Shown here piece by piece: positions 1 through 8,269 of a stretch of 19,309 bases of DNA. The stretch is from Isotricha intestinalis (taxonomy: Eukaryota > Ciliophora > Litostomatea > Vestibuliferida > Isotrichidae). The translations under genes and the position numbers were made by a program. The notes under the pieces are model-generated. The model did not search any database. It was not told the origin of the DNA and was given only the letters and a program-made list of their open reading frames with translations. The stretch covers positions 1 to 19,309 of the forward strand of contig JAJJLU010004073.1 of assembly GCA_023807065.1 (NCBI GenBank), in the 5' to 3' direction. The stretch's first letter is position 1; each line of letters starts with the position of its first letter.

Positions 1-291
1 ATTTAATCTTGCTAATTTCAATAAATCTGTTTTTTTATGATTATTAATATAATTAATTATTAATTCTTCATTTGTATTATCAAAATTTAAACATGTTTTT
101 ATATAATGTAATTTTGTTTTTGAATCACTATCTATTAAATTATTTAAGTATATTGAAGGTAATTTTTGCCTATATTCAAAATCATATTTTATTTGAGAAA
201 CATTTAAATTTTTATCATTTTTTTTATTATTTCTATTCTTTTTTTTTGATAAATAATTTTGAGATTGACTTTTCTTTTTTTGATTATTCAT
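1..291 (-). CDS. 5' part of an unknown basic protein, truncated by the left window edge
   Basis: Reading the minus strand from the ATG at 291-289 gives 97 codons without a stop, running to base 1. The first upstream in-frame stop is TGA at 306-304, and 291 is the first ATG after it, so this is the natural start. The N-terminal ~30 residues are Lys/Asn/Gln-rich (begins MNNQKKKSQSQ) and look disordered. From about residue 35 the composition becomes more ordinary (FEYRQKLPSIYLNNL, then KLHYIKTCLNF), suggesting that a folded or helical region begins. I do not recognise the family. It is transcribed away from the plus-strand gene at 595, so the two share a 303-base divergent spacer. The plus-strand frame overlapping it (72-302) is Phe/Leu/Tyr-rich and is a complement artefact. 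Confidence 0.78.
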   Translation of the reverse strand, partial: MNNQKKKSQSQNYLSKKKNRNNKKNDKNLNVSQIKYDFEYRQKLPSIYLNNLIDSDSKTKLHYIKTCLNFDNTNEELIINYINNHKKTDLLKLARLN

Positions 292-594
292 TATTAATTT
301 AACTCAAATAATTAAGATAATATATTAAAATAAATATACTTAAATTTTTAAAAAATATATTAATATGAATTATTCTTTCATTAAATTTATTTTATTTTTT
401 ATTAGGATAAAAATAATAAAATCATAAATTTTATTTAAAATCAATTTAATAGTAAGAACAATTCAGATTTTTTTTATATTATTAATGGCAAACTTTAACA
501 AAATATCAAATTAATAAATTTGAAAGTTTTATTTAAATCTAAATTGATAAATAATTAAATTAATTAATTATATGAATTTTTTAGAATAAATAAA
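292..594. promoter_or_regulatory. Divergent intergenic spacer, likely shared promoter
   Basis: This spacer of about 300 bases lies between two genes transcribed outward (minus-strand ATG at 291, plus-strand ATG at 595). It is almost pure A+T with no coding-like frame. Promoters for both genes must lie here or within the neighbouring genes. No specific motif could be singled out because TATA-like strings occur throughout. Confidence 0.4.
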
Positions 595-1701
595 ATGTAT
601 AATTTTGAATTTTCTATTTTTGTGTTTGTATCATTTTTTATAATGATAAAAACAGATGATCAAATAATATCTTTATCCTTTATAATAAATAATAATTTAA
701 ATTACCCTTTAATTCCAATAAAAATTGAAAATACTGAAATAAAAGTAATGTTTATATCAACATTTATTAATTCAAAAAATAATATGGTAATTTCTTCTAA
801 AGATTATAATCCAGATGATAGTAAATGTCAAAATAAAACAGGTTTATATTATTATAACTTTACATATTTAATAAATGGTGAAGTGTATAAAAATAATATA
901 ATTTTTGATAAATATTTAATTAAAGATATTGATTTTATTTATGGTAGAAATGACGATATTAACATTGAAGGAGGAATAATTCACTTTACTCCTCAAAATT
1001 TAATTGAGATTTTTAAACAGAATATTTCTTATAAATCTTTTTCTTATAGTGAATTAAATAATGAAAATTTAAGTATTACTTTAGGTGAAAATTATGACAA
1101 TTATACATTTGGTTCATATGATATTTGTGATTTGAAAATAAATAATAATACTTTATTAGGATGTATTCTAGAAAAAATTATAATTTCAAATTCAACTAAA
1201 GATTTTGTTCATTATAGAAATATTAAAGAAAAAGAAATTAAATTATTAACTGAATTTGATTATACTAATTTATATAATAAAAATTTTATTGAAGGTCCAG
1301 AAAATAAAATAAAAGAAATAAAAAATTTTCTTATATCAAATGGATTTAATTGTAGTGATAATGGAACTTGTATTTCAAATAATAAAAAAGGTTATTTAAT
1401 ATTTGGATTTAATGGAATAGAATTTAATAAATTAAATTTAAAAATAAATAATATTGATCATTTAATTTTTCATGGAAATGCAATTGAAAATTTAAAATTA
1501 ATTTATGATTTTGAAAGAAATAAAACTATTTTATATTGTGATGATGTTAATATTATTGTTTCTTATAAAAAACCAAAACCATGGGTTTTTATAGCAATTT
1601 TATTTGGAATTTTCTTTTTATCTGCTTTCTTTTTATTATCATTAAGGAAAAATGAAAGTATTAATTATGATATTCAACAAAATTCACGATTAATTGAATA
1701 A
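595..1701 (+). CDS. Divergent membrane-anchored aspartyl-protease-like protein, catalytic motifs lost
   Basis: 368 residues, start ATG 595 in an A-rich context, stop TAA. The layout is a hydrophobic N-terminus (residues ~6-18, signal-peptide-like), a lumenal or extracellular domain, one strong membrane span (~330-350) and a short basic cytoplasmic tail. The pepsin-like reading rests on order and spacing: PLIPIKIENTEIKVMFIST (~38-56) resembles the strand leading to the first DTG, which would be IST here; FIEGPENKIKEI (~231-242) resembles the segment after the second DTG; a Cys pair lies at ~253/259; and LIFHGNAIENLKLIYDFER (~290-308) resembles the conserved 'ILG..fl..yy.vfD' end of the fold. 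Neither active-site Asp sits in a DTG/DSG motif, so proteolysis is unlikely. Many N-x-S/T sites fit a secreted domain. The homology is inferred; an unrelated type I membrane protein remains possible. A clearer relative lies at 11206-12462. Confidence 0.6.
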   Translation: MYNFEFSIFVFVSFFIMIKTDDQIISLSFIINNNLNYPLIPIKIENTEIKVMFISTFINSKNNMVISSKDYNPDDSKCQNKTGLYYYNFTYLINGEVYKNNIIFDKYLIKDIDFIYGRNDDINIEGGIIHFTPQNLIEIFKQNISYKSFSYSELNNENLSITLGENYDNYTFGSYDICDLKINNNTLLGCILEKIIISNSTKDFVHYRNIKEKEIKLLTEFDYTNLYNKNFIEGPENKIKEIKNFLISNGFNCSDNGTCISNNKKGYLIFGFNGIEFNKLNLKINNIDHLIFHGNAIENLKLIYDFERNKTILYCDDVNIIVSYKKPKPWVFIAILFGIFFLSAFFLLSLRKNESINYDIQQNSRLIE

Positions 1702-2364
1702 ATAAAATAAAAAAAATAATAATTTAATATTTAAAATAAAAGAAAAAAAATTTAAAAAATATTTCACAACTTTCAAACATATATATTGTCTAGAATTGAA
1801 ATAAACAAATTATAATTATTTATGCTTTACTTTAAAATATTTTTAATAAAGTATGAAATATGAAAAATATTTAAAAATATTTTTTTGAAATTTTCATAAA
1901 ATAACATAGAATAAAAAATAAGAAAATAGTATTAACAAATTATAATGAATTGTCTTTCATTGAAAGATAAAGAAAAAATAAAAAAAAGTTAGAATATAAA
2001 ATTTTAAAAGTAATTAATGATACAGAAAAAGGGTTTTATTCTTTAATAATTTAAAAAGTGAAAATGTAATATTGTCAATTATATTTAAAGTAATATAATA
2101 TATAAAGGAACATTTTTTTTTAAACTATATTAAGTGAAGAAGGTATTTTTATTTAATTAAATAGTAAATATAAATATATAAGATAGTTTAATAAATATAA
2201 GAAAGATATAGTGATATTTTAAAAAGATATAGATTTATTTTGAAATTATTAATTAATTTTCTTAAGAATTGGAGATTTTTGCTTAGCTCTTTCTTTGATT
2301 ATTTATAAATTAAATAAATAAAGCCTTTAAGTGAATTAATTCTTAATTTTTTTTATAAGGTTTT
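1702..2364. other. Intergenic stretch between convergent genes, containing a kinase-like relic
   Basis: This is the 663 bases between the stops of the convergent genes at 1701 and 2365. The first ~250 bases are near-pure A+T with homopolymers and short self-complementary strings. The part from about 1959 to 2321 is less A+T-biased and holds the stop-interrupted kinase-like frame listed separately. There is no intact gene. Confidence 0.6.
1959..2321 (+). pseudogene. Possible decayed protein-kinase fragment (stop-riddled)
   Basis: In the single plus-strand frame starting at 1959 there are protein-kinase-like strings in the expected order: KKKLEYKILKVIND (alpha-C region style, ~1983-2021), KVKM(stop)YC (~2055-2075, hinge 'MEYC' style), TILSEEGIFI (~2124-2153), KYKKDIVIF followed by KDID (~2193-2234, catalytic-loop style), then LRIGDFCLALSL (~2262-2297), which matches the IGDFGLALSL activation-segment start with Gly changed to Cys. 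The frame is broken by TAA/TAG/TGA at 2052, 2067, 2091, 2103, 2121, 2154, 2184, 2220, 2241 and 2250, so it cannot encode a protein under the standard code that the neighbours use. The HRD and Lys-Pro-x-x-Asn residues are not preserved. The style is closest to eIF2-alpha-kinase or other ciliate kinases, which is inference; chance resemblance in A+T-rich DNA cannot be excluded by eye. Confidence 0.4.
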
Positions 2365-2718
2365 TTAATAATTTATTTCATACTTATCTTTTGGGAAATA
2401 CTTTTGTATTTTTTTACAAGTTAATTCATGATCACATGGACCATATATTGTTGATTCTCCACTTATATAGATTTTATTTTTGTTAAATTCGATTTTTCCT
2501 CCTCCTATTGGTTCATATATATATTTATCATTTTCAGTGATATTTAATTTTTCCATAAATTCTTTAAAAATATCATTATGAAATTTACATTTTGAAGTTC
2601 CTTTAATTACTATTCTTTGATCTTCTTTATTTTGTTTATTTGTTATTTTAATTTGAATATATTTAAATTTTCCTTCCTTATCTATATCTACTTCTGGGAT
2701 TTTATTTTCAGTTTCCAT
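2365..2718 (-). CDS. PHPT1: 14-kDa phosphohistidine phosphatase (PHPT1/Janus family)
   Basis: 117 residues, close to the family's usual ~125. It removes phosphate from phosphohistidine on proteins and is a small cytosolic enzyme. The match runs over the full length: IPEVDIDKEGKFKYIQIKI (7-25) equals the conserved 'IPDVDIDxxGxFKYvlI' start; KFHNDIFKEF (45-54) equals 'EYHADIYD', placing the catalytic histidine at His47; GGGKIEF (72-78) equals 'GGGRI'; and YISGESTIYGPCDHELT (84-100) equals 'VYGYSMAYGPAQHxxs'. Substrate-phosphate contacts known in human PHPT1 (Lys21, Arg45, Arg78) appear here as Lys19, Lys39 and Lys75, so basic character is kept at each position. Start ATG 2718, stop TAA. It lies 142 bases downstream of the B-box gene on the same strand. 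It looks like an intact active enzyme. Confidence 0.9.
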   Translation of the reverse strand: METENKIPEVDIDKEGKFKYIQIKITNKQNKEDQRIVIKGTSKCKFHNDIFKEFMEKLNITENDKYIYEPIGGGKIEFNKNKIYISGESTIYGPCDHELTCKKIQKYFPKDKYEINY

Positions 2719-2860
2719 TGAATTAAAGTATATTTTATTTAAAAACTATTAAAAAGTAAGATTTATTTAATAATAAATATCCTTAATATAATAATGAAGA
2801 ATACATAAATTTTTGAATAAATTAAAATAAAAATAATTAAAAAAAATTATTTATATAAAA

Positions 2861-4006
2861 TTACCTTCTAACTTGATTTAATATTTGATATAATTTTTCT
2901 AAAGTTTTATTCATCATTGAATCAGAGAAATTTTTTTCATTTTGTAAAAAAAACACTTTATCTCCAATAACTAATTTAATAGAAAAATTTTGTTCTTTAA
3001 CAGATTTAATTTCATAACCAATATTACCAGGAAATTTAATATTATCTTTTAACTTCATACAATATAATTTTTGTTCATCATTATTATTTTCAAAACTACA
3101 AATTAAAGTAGCAATAACATTTTGAATATTATTTATTTTAATTTGATTACTTCTTATATATAATATATGACTTAAATTATTTTTTATATAATCTTGAAAT
3201 TTAAAAGCTTTAATAAAAGTATTTTCACTTTTTGGAATTTCCGTGAAAGAAAATTTTAAATTATTTCTTACATTCATAATAATTTGATAATTAAAATTCT
3301 TTAAACTACATTCATATTCATAATTAGAAATAATATCTTTAGCAAATTTAATTTCTAATAAATTATATTCTTCAAATAATTTAAAATTTTTTTGTAAATT
3401 TTCAATGGTTTTTTCTAATTCATTGATTAAAGTATTAAAAAATTTTTGAATATTACTTAAATGATTTTCAGCAGTTTTAATTAATTTCTTATATCTTATA
3501 ATTTCTTCTTCTTCAATTAATTTTTTTGATAATTGTTCAATATTATGAGATTCATGTTCTTCAAGACAATAAGTGCAAATATTATAATTACATGTTTTAC
3601 AAAAACTAAAAAATTTTCTTAAATGTTTTGGACAAGTTGAATTTATGTCTCTTAATAATATTAATTGATGAGAATTATTATGATTATTTTTACATTTATC
3701 ACATATATTTAAATTACATTTTATACAATAATGCATAGGGCTTTTAATTTCTTTTTTTTGACATTCATTACATTGGTTTGAATTTATTTTTTGGTTCTTT
3801 ATTTGCTCTATAAATGGTTTTAATAGTTTTTCTTCTTTATGATTATTTTGACATGTTGATAATATTATTATATCATTGTTTTTTTCTCTTATTTCTATTA
3901 AGGGAATAAAAGGACATTTAGAACAACGAATTATATCTTTTTTTCCTAATAAAAGTTTTACTGGACACTGAGTATTTGTTTTTAATGAACGACGAATTTC
4001 AGTCAT
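2861..4006 (-). CDS. Zinc-finger/B-box protein with coiled coil
   Basis: 381 residues, start ATG 4006, stop TAA. It has three successive zinc-binding modules. An N-terminal one has C28-x2-C31, C52 and H56 (RCSKCPFIPL, then TCQNNH). A B-box-like one has C79-x2-C82, C94-x2-C97, C102-x2-C105, H109 and H113. A second B-box has C125-x2-H128, C136-x2-C139, C144-x2-C147, H151 and H154. A Glu/Lys-rich helical stretch (~156-225) resembles the coiled coil that follows B-boxes in TRIM-type proteins, but there is no canonical RING. The C-terminal ~150 residues contain predicted strands (LIGDKVFFLQNE style) and are not recognised. Likely an intracellular protein-protein scaffold; ubiquitin-ligase activity is not supported because only one incomplete Cys/His cluster precedes the B-boxes. 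Domain calls are from visible Cys/His spacing. Confidence 0.86.
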   Translation of the reverse strand: MTEIRRSLKTNTQCPVKLLLGKKDIIRCSKCPFIPLIEIREKNNDIIILSTCQNNHKEEKLLKPFIEQIKNQKINSNQCNECQKKEIKSPMHYCIKCNLNICDKCKNNHNNSHQLILLRDINSTCPKHLRKFFSFCKTCNYNICTYCLEEHESHNIEQLSKKLIEEEEIIRYKKLIKTAENHLSNIQKFFNTLINELEKTIENLQKNFKLFEEYNLLEIKFAKDIISNYEYECSLKNFNYQIIMNVRNNLKFSFTEIPKSENTFIKAFKFQDYIKNNLSHILYIRSNQIKINNIQNVIATLICSFENNNDEQKLYCMKLKDNIKFPGNIGYEIKSVKEQNFSIKLVIGDKVFFLQNEKNFSDSMMNKTLEKLYQILNQVRR

Positions 4007-4534
4007 TTAATTGTTATAATATATTTATTTAATATATTATTTTTTTAGAGTTTTATTTATAATTTTTTTTCAACCTTTTTTATACTTAATTATATTTGAA
4101 TTAAATTATAAACTAAATATATATTATTTAAAAGAAAAATATTAAATTAATATATTTCAATTAAATATATTGGATTAAAGGATGAAAATGTCCAATTAAT
4201 TTTAAATCTTTTAATGAATTATATAACTATGTTATGAGTATTTATAATAAAAAAATAAAAGCTTTCCTCGTTTATATAATATTTTACCCAATATTACATT
4301 TTAAAATATCTTTTATATAATTATTAATTTATAATAAATAGGATAATTTTTAATGTTATAAAATTCCTTTTGAACATTTTCACTTAAAAATTCCCAGCTA
4401 CATGTTTTCTAATCAGATTCAAATAAAAACAAATATTTTGATTAAATAATAAAAATAAAAACTTTCATATAAATAATCATTAGATTCATATACATATACA
4501 ATGAATATCACAGCTTTGAAAATTAACGTAAATA
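4007..4534. other. Intergenic stretch between two minus-strand genes, with a short coding-like relic
   Basis: 528 bases separating the channel stop (4535) from the B-box start (4006). Most is featureless A+T. Between about 4230 and 4444 the minus strand holds a frame of ordinary protein composition interrupted by three stops (see the pseudogene entry). The promoter of the B-box gene should lie in the left part. Confidence 0.5.
4230..4441 (-). pseudogene. Possible gene relic, minus strand, interrupted by stops
   Basis: Between the stops at 4444-4442 and ~4230 one minus-strand frame reads with Trp, Cys, Pro, Gly, Glu and Val in normal proportions. For example CSWEFLSENVQKEFYNI occurs around 4402-4352 and VILGKILYKRGKLLFF around 4297-4250, unlike the Lys/Asn/Ile-only translations of nearby spacer DNA. 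In-frame stops lie at 4411-4409 (TAG), 4315-4313 (TAA) and 4303-4301 (TAA). It has no start codon of its own and no recognised family. It could instead be part of the 3' untranslated region of the channel gene with chance composition. Confidence 0.3.
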
Positions 4535-7500
4535 CTAAATTTTTTTAAGCATATCATTAAATTGTTTTAAAGGACTAATATTTTTATTGTTATTATTAGG
4601 AATAACATTAAATTTCTTAACTAATTCTTCATCTAAATCAGTAAAAAGATTATCATTCTCATGTATTTTTTTATCAAAATAATGTTGAAAAAACTTAGAA
4701 TAAAATAAATTAGGATCATTTAAATCCAGATAATTTCTTTCCATATTTTGATTAATTTCACTTAATAAATTTTTTCTTTTACTTAATCTTTTTTTTTTTG
4801 AATTTTGACTTTTATCACTTTTAGAAGAATTATTAGATAAAATAGATTTAGTTCTTTTAGATAAAAAACTATTATTAGATTTACTAATATTAGAATTAAC
4901 ACTCATATTTGCATTTGAATTTATTGTTGCATTATTTTTAAGTTCACTATCTAAAAAAGAAACAGAAGAAGTTTTTTTTATTCCTTTAGATATTTTTAAA
5001 TTACTTTTTAGAGTAGTTCTTTCAAAATTTTCATTTAACATATTTTTAACTTTATTTTGTAACTTAAGACTTTTAGAATATTTATAATTACTTATTTCAT
5101 CAATATTTTCATATTCACTATTAATTGAAAAAGATATTTCAGTTGAACAAATTGAAATATTATTATTATTATCAACAAAAAATTTTGATTTGAGTAAATT
5201 ATGAAAATTTGAAGTTGATAATTTAATTTTTGGATTTACTGTTGTTTGTAAAGTTTTTTCATTAGGATAAATTTCATTATTAATTTCATTTGGTTTATAA
5301 GGCGTTGGTGATTTAGGACTTTTAAAATTTTGATTTATTCTTTCAGAGTCATTTTTTCTTTTAATTATTGTAGAATCTAATTTAAATGTTTTATTTATAT
5401 TTATATCATTAAAATCATCTATTTCACTTTCTTTTTCTTCTTCTTCTTCTTCAGAAATTTTTTTCGTTAAACCTGATTTTTCAGTTAAAATAGATTTCTC
5501 ATTTTTATTTTCAGATATTTGAATAGATGATACATTAATATCACTATTAAAATTAATTTTATCTGATTTTATATTTGATTTAAATTCTTCTTTACTTTCT
5601 AAAGTATGAGATTCTTTAATAGTATTTAAACTTTTCTCAGATTTAATTTCTCTATTTTTTTCAGTATTTTCTTGTAAACGTTTTTTCTCTAATTTTATTT
5701 GAGTTTTATCATCTTCATCTAATTCAATTTCAGTTAAAGAAGGAATTGATTGTAAGTCAGTATTTTCTATAATACTTGTTGCTAAAAAAATTGGTTGTTC
5801 TTCTTCATTTTCACAAATATGAAATTTATTAAATATTTTATATACTTTATTCATTAATCTTTTTATTTGTTCCCAATTAAATAATGATTTTGAATTTATT
5901 TTTTTCCATATTTGAGGAAAACTTGTTGAGATTTCTAAAGCATCATTTTTATTTAAATAAAATAATTCTCCTTTTCTTGATTTTACTTTTACTCTTAATG
6001 GAGATCTTTTATTTAAAAACATTAATATATCTCCAAAATGCTCATTCTTTTGAATATCTAATATTTTATAATATTGAACTTTAAATTTTTCTTCGTCATT
6101 TTTCTCTTCTTCTTCCTCTTCTATTTCTTCTCCTGCCATTAAATTTTCTAAAAAAATATTTTTTGTTGTTGAAAATTCATCTCTTATTGTGTTTGATTCT
6201 CTTAACTGTGTTTTCATCTCTTCTTTTTCAAATAATATTGGAATATCTAAACTTAATCTTCCAAATTTTACAAAAATTATATCTTCTACAAAATCTCCGT
6301 CTTTAATTAACACATCATTTTTCACTACTAAAATTGGTCTGAAACTTAATATAACTCTAACAATGAAATCAATATTATTAAAATTTTTAAAAAAAGCAAA
6401 ATTTTTAATGATAGGTTCATACATATGATAAACTAAACTATTTTTCAAAGTAATAGGAAGTGAATTAATAATTAATTTTTTATCTTTCTTATCATTAAAT
6501 AAATTACTTTTTAAATATCTATGAATCCTAGTATATAAATCATCAGATAATTCAGGATAAGAAACTCTAATATCATCTAAAACTTCACATTTTTGATGAA
6601 ATTCTTCATTTTTATCACTTAAAACTTTAACATAATTACTTATTGAAGTTAAAGCAAAAGAATAAGCAAAAATTCCTACAATTTCCATAAATAAACCAAA
6701 TACTTTTTCTATTGGAGTTATACATGATAAATCACCATATCCTACTGTTGTAACTGTTGTTATTAAATAATAAATTGCTAAGAAATATAAACCAAAAAAA
6801 CTCTTGTTTTCAAAACCAAAATGAATTATCCATCCTGGATATTGATTTTTCCCTATAAATATAAATATACATGATACTATATGTAATCCTGCAAAAAATA
6901 TTAAAAAATTTTCATATAAACCTAAATACACGTTAAAGTGTTCATATTGATTTAAGTAATTTTTTATATATTCCATTAACCAATTTCGATTAAAGGCTTT
7001 TATTGCTTTTGGTAATTTTAAAGTTATTAAAATATAATATATGTTATTTTGATATAATGGAGTATTTAAATAACCTATATCATTACATTTTCTATCCAAT
7101 ATATTAAATAAAGTTTTAAAAGGAATAGCAGCTAAAAAATCAATAATAAAATAACTCTTTAAATAATTTTTTTGAATATTTTTTAATTCAGTATTTAATA
7201 CATCATCCATAGTATAAAAAGCGGTAAAAAAAGGTAAGATATTATCAATAATAAAAATAATATCAATAATTATATCTAATAAAAAAAATATATTTAAATA
7301 TGAACCTTGTATACAATAAATATCATTAATACCTAAAAAAAAAGGAATATAAATTAAATTATAAACACTAAAAATTGCAATAATAATATCTAAAATAATT
7401 ATAATTGAATTATTTGGACTTATATAAAAATTATTTTTAGCTATATCTTCTTCATCTAATGAATCATATATTTTTCCTATTCTTTGTAACATTCTATAAT

Positions 7501-8269
7501 TTTCAATATCAATTTTTTTTTCTTCATGAATTTCACTAAAAATTGAATTATGTTCAGTGTTATTTTCTTTATCAATATCTTCCATTAAAAAAGTTTTTCC
7601 ATTTGAATGAATTTCTTTAATTTTTGAATAACCAATAACAGTTTTTTTAAAATCTTTTGAAATATCATTTAACTTTAATATATTATTATGTGATAATCTA
7701 GTTAAAGAAAATATATTTGAATTATCATTATCATCTGAATCAATAATACTTCTTTTTTTTTTTTGAAAATGAATATGAGTGTTTGCATTACTATTAAAAA
7801 TTTCTGGTTGTTCTAAAAAGGAAAATTCCATATCTTTATTTTTCTTTTTTGTTAAATTTGTTGTTCTTTTTTTATATATATTACTATCGTATGAATCTTG
7901 ATGAATTGAACTTTGAAAAAAATTATTTTTAAATTTTTTTAAAGGAGAAAAATTAGATTTTTTTTTTGGAGATTTTATTAATAATAAACCTCTATGAATA
8001 TGTGTAAATGAAGTAGATTTTTCTTTTGTAATTGAGTGATTTTTTTCTATTTTATTTATGTAATTTGAAATCATTGAATGTTTAATATTATTTGAATTTG
8101 ATTTTTCTACTTTTGCTTCTTCTTCATTTTCATTTTTATTATTTGAACCAAATTCTTTAAAACTTATTTTTTTTACACGTTGCCCTTTTTTTAAAGAATT
8201 AAATCTTCTTTGATGGAAAACTTTTGCTAATATATCATTTGATTTTGTTTTCAAGGGGAATTTTTCCAT
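4535..8269 (-). CDS. CNBD-type voltage-gated-like K+ channel subunit
   Basis: 1244 residues, one uninterrupted frame. A stop lies directly upstream of ATG 8269, and it ends with TAG. A basic, Ser/Asn-rich cytoplasmic N-terminus (1-285) precedes six membrane segments (S1 ~289-312, S2 ~323-345, S3 ~368-391, S4 ~410-428, S5 ~447-472, S6 ~519-548). The pore filter TTVTTVGYGDL (504-514) has the GYG signature of K+ selectivity. The C-linker (~551-625, including LPITLKNSLVYHMYEPII) leads into a cyclic-nucleotide-binding fold (~625-795) split by an acidic insertion (~680-730, with a run of Glu). HFGDILMFLNKRSPLRVKV (744-762) sits where the phosphate-binding cassette belongs. A 400-residue Ser/Asn/Lys/Glu tail follows. 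In ciliates such channels set membrane excitability and ciliary beating, which is known for the family; ligand gating here is unproven. The S4 carries only Lys418, Lys421, Lys424 and Arg428. Confidence 0.95.
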   Translation of the reverse strand: MEKFPLKTKSNDILAKVFHQRRFNSLKKGQRVKKISFKEFGSNNKNENEEEAKVEKSNSNNIKHSMISNYINKIEKNHSITKEKSTSFTHIHRGLLLIKSPKKKSNFSPLKKFKNNFFQSSIHQDSYDSNIYKKRTTNLTKKKNKDMEFSFLEQPEIFNSNANTHIHFQKKKRSIIDSDDNDNSNIFSLTRLSHNNILKLNDISKDFKKTVIGYSKIKEIHSNGKTFLMEDIDKENNTEHNSIFSEIHEEKKIDIENYRMLQRIGKIYDSLDEEDIAKNNFYISPNNSIIIILDIIIAIFSVYNLIYIPFFLGINDIYCIQGSYLNIFFLLDIIIDIIFIIDNILPFFTAFYTMDDVLNTELKNIQKNYLKSYFIIDFLAAIPFKTLFNILDRKCNDIGYLNTPLYQNNIYYILITLKLPKAIKAFNRNWLMEYIKNYLNQYEHFNVYLGLYENFLIFFAGLHIVSCIFIFIGKNQYPGWIIHFGFENKSFFGLYFLAIYYLITTVTTVGYGDLSCITPIEKVFGLFMEIVGIFAYSFALTSISNYVKVLSDKNEEFHQKCEVLDDIRVSYPELSDDLYTRIHRYLKSNLFNDKKDKKLIINSLPITLKNSLVYHMYEPIIKNFAFFKNFNNIDFIVRVILSFRPILVVKNDVLIKDGDFVEDIIFVKFGRLSLDIPILFEKEEMKTQLRESNTIRDEFSTTKNIFLENLMAGEEIEEEEEEKNDEEKFKVQYYKILDIQKNEHFGDILMFLNKRSPLRVKVKSRKGELFYLNKNDALEISTSFPQIWKKINSKSLFNWEQIKRLMNKVYKIFNKFHICENEEEQPIFLATSIIENTDLQSIPSLTEIELDEDDKTQIKLEKKRLQENTEKNREIKSEKSLNTIKESHTLESKEEFKSNIKSDKINFNSDINVSSIQISENKNEKSILTEKSGLTKKISEEEEEEKESEIDDFNDININKTFKLDSTIIKRKNDSERINQNFKSPKSPTPYKPNEINNEIYPNEKTLQTTVNPKIKLSTSNFHNLLKSKFFVDNNNNISICSTEISFSINSEYENIDEISNYKYSKSLKLQNKVKNMLNENFERTTLKSNLKISKGIKKTSSVSFLDSELKNNATINSNANMSVNSNISKSNNSFLSKRTKSILSNNSSKSDKSQNSKKKRLSKRKNLLSEINQNMERNYLDLNDPNLFYSKFFQHYFDKKIHENDNLFTDLDEELVKKFNVIPNNNNKNISPLKQFNDMLKKI

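Noticed and set aside
72..302. 76-residue plus-strand frame at the left edge
   Set aside because: Almost only Phe/Tyr/Leu/Ile/Asn; it is the complement of the better minus-strand coding frame (291 to 1).
5884..6428. Two plus-strand frames inside the channel gene
   Set aside because: They are hydrophobic complement shadows of the 1244-residue channel frame.
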